A stretch of DNA of 64,000 nt from Pseudomonas umsongensis (GTDB lineage Bacteria; Pseudomonadota; Gammaproteobacteria; Pseudomonadales; Pseudomonadaceae): NCBI RefSeq assembly GCF_002236105.1, contig NZ_NIWU01000002.1, forward strand, positions 744,001 to 808,000, in the 5' to 3' direction. The translations under genes were made by a program, and so were the position numbers. The notes under the pieces were generated by a model that was given only the letters and a program-made list of their open reading frames with translations, was not told the origin of the DNA and did no database searches. Shown here piece after piece: positions 62,017 to 64,000 of this stretch (position 1 is its first letter; each line of letters begins with the position of its first letter).

Positions 62017-63186
62017 ATGTTTACCAGCACCCGTTTAGCCCACCTGCTCAGTGCGATCCCGCGCCAGTTCTTTCGGCAATCCACCGAAAGGCACCAGGCT
62101 GATCGCTACGTCAAACGCTGCACGTCCTGGCAATTGCTGGTGACACTGGTTAGCGGTCATGTAACCCAAGCCTTAAGCCTGCGGTCCTTGGCGACTTTCT
62201 CCGAAACTCTAAGCCCGCATAGCTACCATCTTAAAGCGGGTCCGGTCGCCCGCTCGACCCTGTCGGATGCCTTGAACAAGCGTGACTACCGGCCATTCCA
62301 GGACCTTTGCGAGTTGCTGTTGCGCGGCATCAGCCGCCAGCAGCGCAAAGAAGTCGGTGCCATGGTTAGCCTGCTTGATTCCACGTCGATCACTTTGCGC
62401 GGACCTCACTTCGATGGCTGGACAGCCGCCACGAAAACCCGCATTACGCAGGGCTTGAAAGTACATGTCGGGCTAGATTTGGCGAAGTTGGCCCCGGTGT
62501 ACGTCAACATCACTCCTGCCAACGTCAACGACCTGAGCGATGCACTGGAAATGCCGATTCAGGCCGGCATGACGTATGTCTTTGACAAGGGCTATTGCGA
62601 TTACAACTGGTGGCACCAGTTGCAGACCAAAGGCGCTTTTTTCGTCACCCGCCTGAAGAAAAACGCCAATATCAAAGTGCTGCACAAGCACTCGACCGTA
62701 GCCGAGCAAAGCCCGGTCATGACCGATGAAGTCATTCTATTCGGCAAAAAGCATCTGGGCGGTAAGCGTCTGAATGACTACCGAGAAACGCCGGTAAGAC
62801 GCGTGGTGGTTGAGCGCGAGGGACATGCCACGCCGTTAATCCTGGTGACCAACGACTTCGCAAGAACAGCTGAAGAAATCGCGGGCTTGTACAAAGATCG
62901 CTGGAAGATCGAGCTGTTTTTCAAGTGGATCAAGCAACATCTGAAACTCAAACGCTTCTATGCCTTCTCTGAAAACGCCGTGCGCCTGCAGATTTACAGT
63001 GCCTTGATCAGCTACTTGTTACTGCACCTTTTCCATCGTCGCTCAGGATTTACCGGTTCGTTGTTCGAGCTGACGGTTCGCATATCTCACGTCCTGCACG
63101 AACGGCCCGCTACTCCAGAACTGAGGGATCGACGAAGGCAGGAGCGAGAAAAGCTGAAGGCTGCCCAAGGCAGCCTTCAGCTATGA
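62017..63186 (+). CDS. IS4-family transposase
   Basis: A 389-residue transposase. The N-terminal DUF4372-type domain (RLAHLLSAIPRQFF) precedes the DDE core, with D121 (LLDSTS), D190 (VFDKGY) and E299 in YKDRWKIELFFKWIK, the Y-(2)-R-(3)-E-(6)-K signature of IS4 transposases. The ATG at 62017 is preferred over a TTG 18 codons upstream that lies within the hairpin. All catalytic residues are present, so it is probably active. Confidence 0.93.
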   Translation: MFTSTRLAHLLSAIPRQFFRQSTERHQADRYVKRCTSWQLLVTLVSGHVTQALSLRSLATFSETLSPHSYHLKAGPVARSTLSDALNKRDYRPFQDLCELLLRGISRQQRKEVGAMVSLLDSTSITLRGPHFDGWTAATKTRITQGLKVHVGLDLAKLAPVYVNITPANVNDLSDALEMPIQAGMTYVFDKGYCDYNWWHQLQTKGAFFVTRLKKNANIKVLHKHSTVAEQSPVMTDEVILFGKKHLGGKRLNDYRETPVRRVVVEREGHATPLILVTNDFARTAEEIAGLYKDRWKIELFFKWIKQHLKLKRFYAFSENAVRLQIYSALISYLLLHLFHRRSGFTGSLFELTVRISHVLHERPATPELRDRRRQEREKLKAAQGSLQL

Positions 63187-63209
63187 AACATGTTTACCGG
63201 ACACTAGTG

Positions 63210-63305
63210 ACGCTCTGCGTGGGAATGCCTCTTGTGACGCTCTGCGTCACGCCGTTGGGACGCGGAGCGTGCCGGGCTGCATTCCCACGCAGAGCGTGGG
63301 AACGA
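63210..63305. repeat. Right piece of the split REP-like palindrome, including right target duplication
   Basis: It begins with the duplicated ACGCTCTGCGT (63210-63220), continues GGGAATGCC and closes with the outer arm complement ending GGGAACGATC. Joined to 61900-61920 it restores a palindrome of about 106 bp like that at 3560-3670. Confidence 0.88.
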
Positions 63306-63310
63306 TCGGC

Positions 63311-63904
63311 TTAGAGGGTGAAGTCGCCTTCAGCAGCGAGTTCGTTCAACGGCCGCCGCGGGCTTGGCTCTTCGCGTGCTTGCAGGTACTCCGCCAGTGT
63401 CGCTTTATCCCCCAGCTTCCCGACTGCCACGGCGGCATGCAGGGCGTAGCCTTCAGGAATGTTCAGCTCCTTGCGGGTCAATTCCTGGTCGAAACCCGCC
63501 ATGCCGTGGGTATGCCAGCCACTGATGCTGGCTTGCAGCGCCAGGTGGCCCCAGGCGGAACCGGTGTCGAACGTGTGCCACAGCGCCGGGGTTTCTTCGG
63601 TGGCGCCAGGCGCGGTGAAGGTGGTTTTCGAGATCACGATCACCAAAGCCGAGGCGTGTTGCGCCCAGCTGCGGTTGAATTCGTTCAGCAGGCCCAGGTA
63701 ACGCTCCCAGTTCGGCGTATCGCGACGCGCATAAAGAAACCGCCAAGGCTGCGAGTTGTACGCCGACGGTGCCCAGCGTGCCGCTTCAAAGAAGCTCAGC
63801 AGGGTTTCCTCAGGAATGGTTTCGCCCGTGAAGGCCCGGGGCGACCAGCGATCGGTAAACTGCGGATGGATGGCGTAATCGGCAATGCGTGGATTTGCAC
63901 TCAT
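63311..63904 (-). CDS. Nitroreductase family protein
   Basis: A 197-residue FMN-type oxidoreductase. The N-terminal RWSPRAFTGE and FFEAARWAPSAYNSQPWRF segments bind FMN, and GWHTHGMAGFD lies in the C-terminal half. The start MSANPRIA at 63904 is taken; a TTG one codon earlier is unlikely. The physiological substrate is unknown. The split REP lies just downstream of its stop. Confidence 0.88.
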   Translation of the reverse strand: MSANPRIADYAIHPQFTDRWSPRAFTGETIPEETLLSFFEAARWAPSAYNSQPWRFLYARRDTPNWERYLGLLNEFNRSWAQHASALVIVISKTTFTAPGATEETPALWHTFDTGSAWGHLALQASISGWHTHGMAGFDQELTRKELNIPEGYALHAAVAVGKLGDKATLAEYLQAREEPSPRRPLNELAAEGDFTL

Positions 63905-64000
63905 CAAGAGATTCCTTGCTACGTTTGAAAGTGGGAGCGACGCAAAACCCTACTTGGCGGCGCAATAACTGACAAGCGTGTTCTACCGACAGTCGCCAAT
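63905..64000. other. Right-end intergenic sequence
   Basis: 96 bases upstream of the nitroreductase gene. It probably holds its promoter; nothing else was recognised. Confidence 0.4.

Larger units (their letters stand above)
61921..63209 (+). mobile_element. Complete IS4-family insertion sequence, 1289 bp
   Basis: Terminal inverted repeats of 17 bp with one mismatch, CACTAGCGTCCGGTAAA at 61921-61937 and the complement of CACTAGTGTCCGGTAAA at 63193-63209, flanked by 11-bp direct repeats. It holds one intact transposase gene. The short exact target duplication and intact gene suggest a recent insertion. Confidence 0.95.

Noticed and set aside
3560..63305. CRISPR array
   Set aside because: The repeated units are palindromic REP elements scattered singly between genes, without regular spacers or cas genes.

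Overview
The window reads as a chromosomal segment of a Pseudomonas, most likely of the P. fluorescens group. The evidence is the nadB-algU-mucA-mucB-mucD block without mucC, the bepA-tusA-perM-bcp-gcvR-dapA-bamC-MBL-purC block, a phaG-type transacylase, an rnd-ycgL-2-hydroxyacid dehydrogenase trio and many Pseudomonas-type REP palindromes. All assignments come from reading the sequence and from family knowledge; no database search was run.

Layout, left to right. 1-3.5 kb: the 5' part of phaG (cut by the window edge), rsuA, a small CWC-type zinc-binding protein and a membrane diguanylate cyclase, all on the minus strand. 3.7-13.6 kb: a minus-strand guanidine catabolic operon. A guanidine-I (ykkC) riboswitch precedes an ABC importer (binding protein, permease, ATPase), two DUF1989 carboxyguanidine-deiminase-type subunits, a biotin-dependent guanidine/urea carboxylase and an allophanate hydrolase. 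Together these would import guanidine and break it down to ammonia and CO2. The carboxylase gene carries a complete REP doublet inserted in frame. 13.9-16.8 kb: two tyrosine-rich small lipoproteins, an enoyl-CoA hydratase/isomerase-family hydrolase and ung. 16.9-23.4 kb: a tctCBA tricarboxylate transporter with a trailing AbrB-type membrane protein, divergent from the tctD-tctE two-component system.

23.6-34.7 kb is the main accessory region, a type VI secretion vgrG island. It holds vgrG, a large multidomain cell-wall-targeting effector with a GC-poor C-terminus, a GC-poor secreted protein that fits an immunity role, a second GC-poor lipoprotein gene split by a frameshift at a run of nine T, a two-TM protein and a TssM/ImcF-like protein with no intact Walker A motif. 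34.8-43.4 kb is core: an HDOD protein, ygfZ, sdhE, ygfX, nadB and the AlgU envelope-stress locus. 43.5-51.6 kb is core: bepA, tusA-like, perM, bcp, gcvR, dapA, bamC, an MBL hydrolase, purC and tRNA-Ser(CGA). 51.7-61.9 kb is mixed: two LysR regulators, a CHMI-type isomerase, two methyltransferases, a CynX/NimT-type MFS transporter, an EptA phosphoethanolamine transferase, rnd, ycgL and a 2-hydroxyacid dehydrogenase. 61.9-63.2 kb: a complete IS4-family insertion sequence, sitting inside a REP palindrome with an 11-bp target duplication. The window ends with a nitroreductase.

The observations most worth following are the in-frame REP doublet in the carboxylase, the proposed switch helix between the riboswitch aptamer and the ribosome binding site, the polymorphic T6SS effector island with its T9 frameshift and orphan TssM-like gene, and the junction that puts mucD next to bepA.
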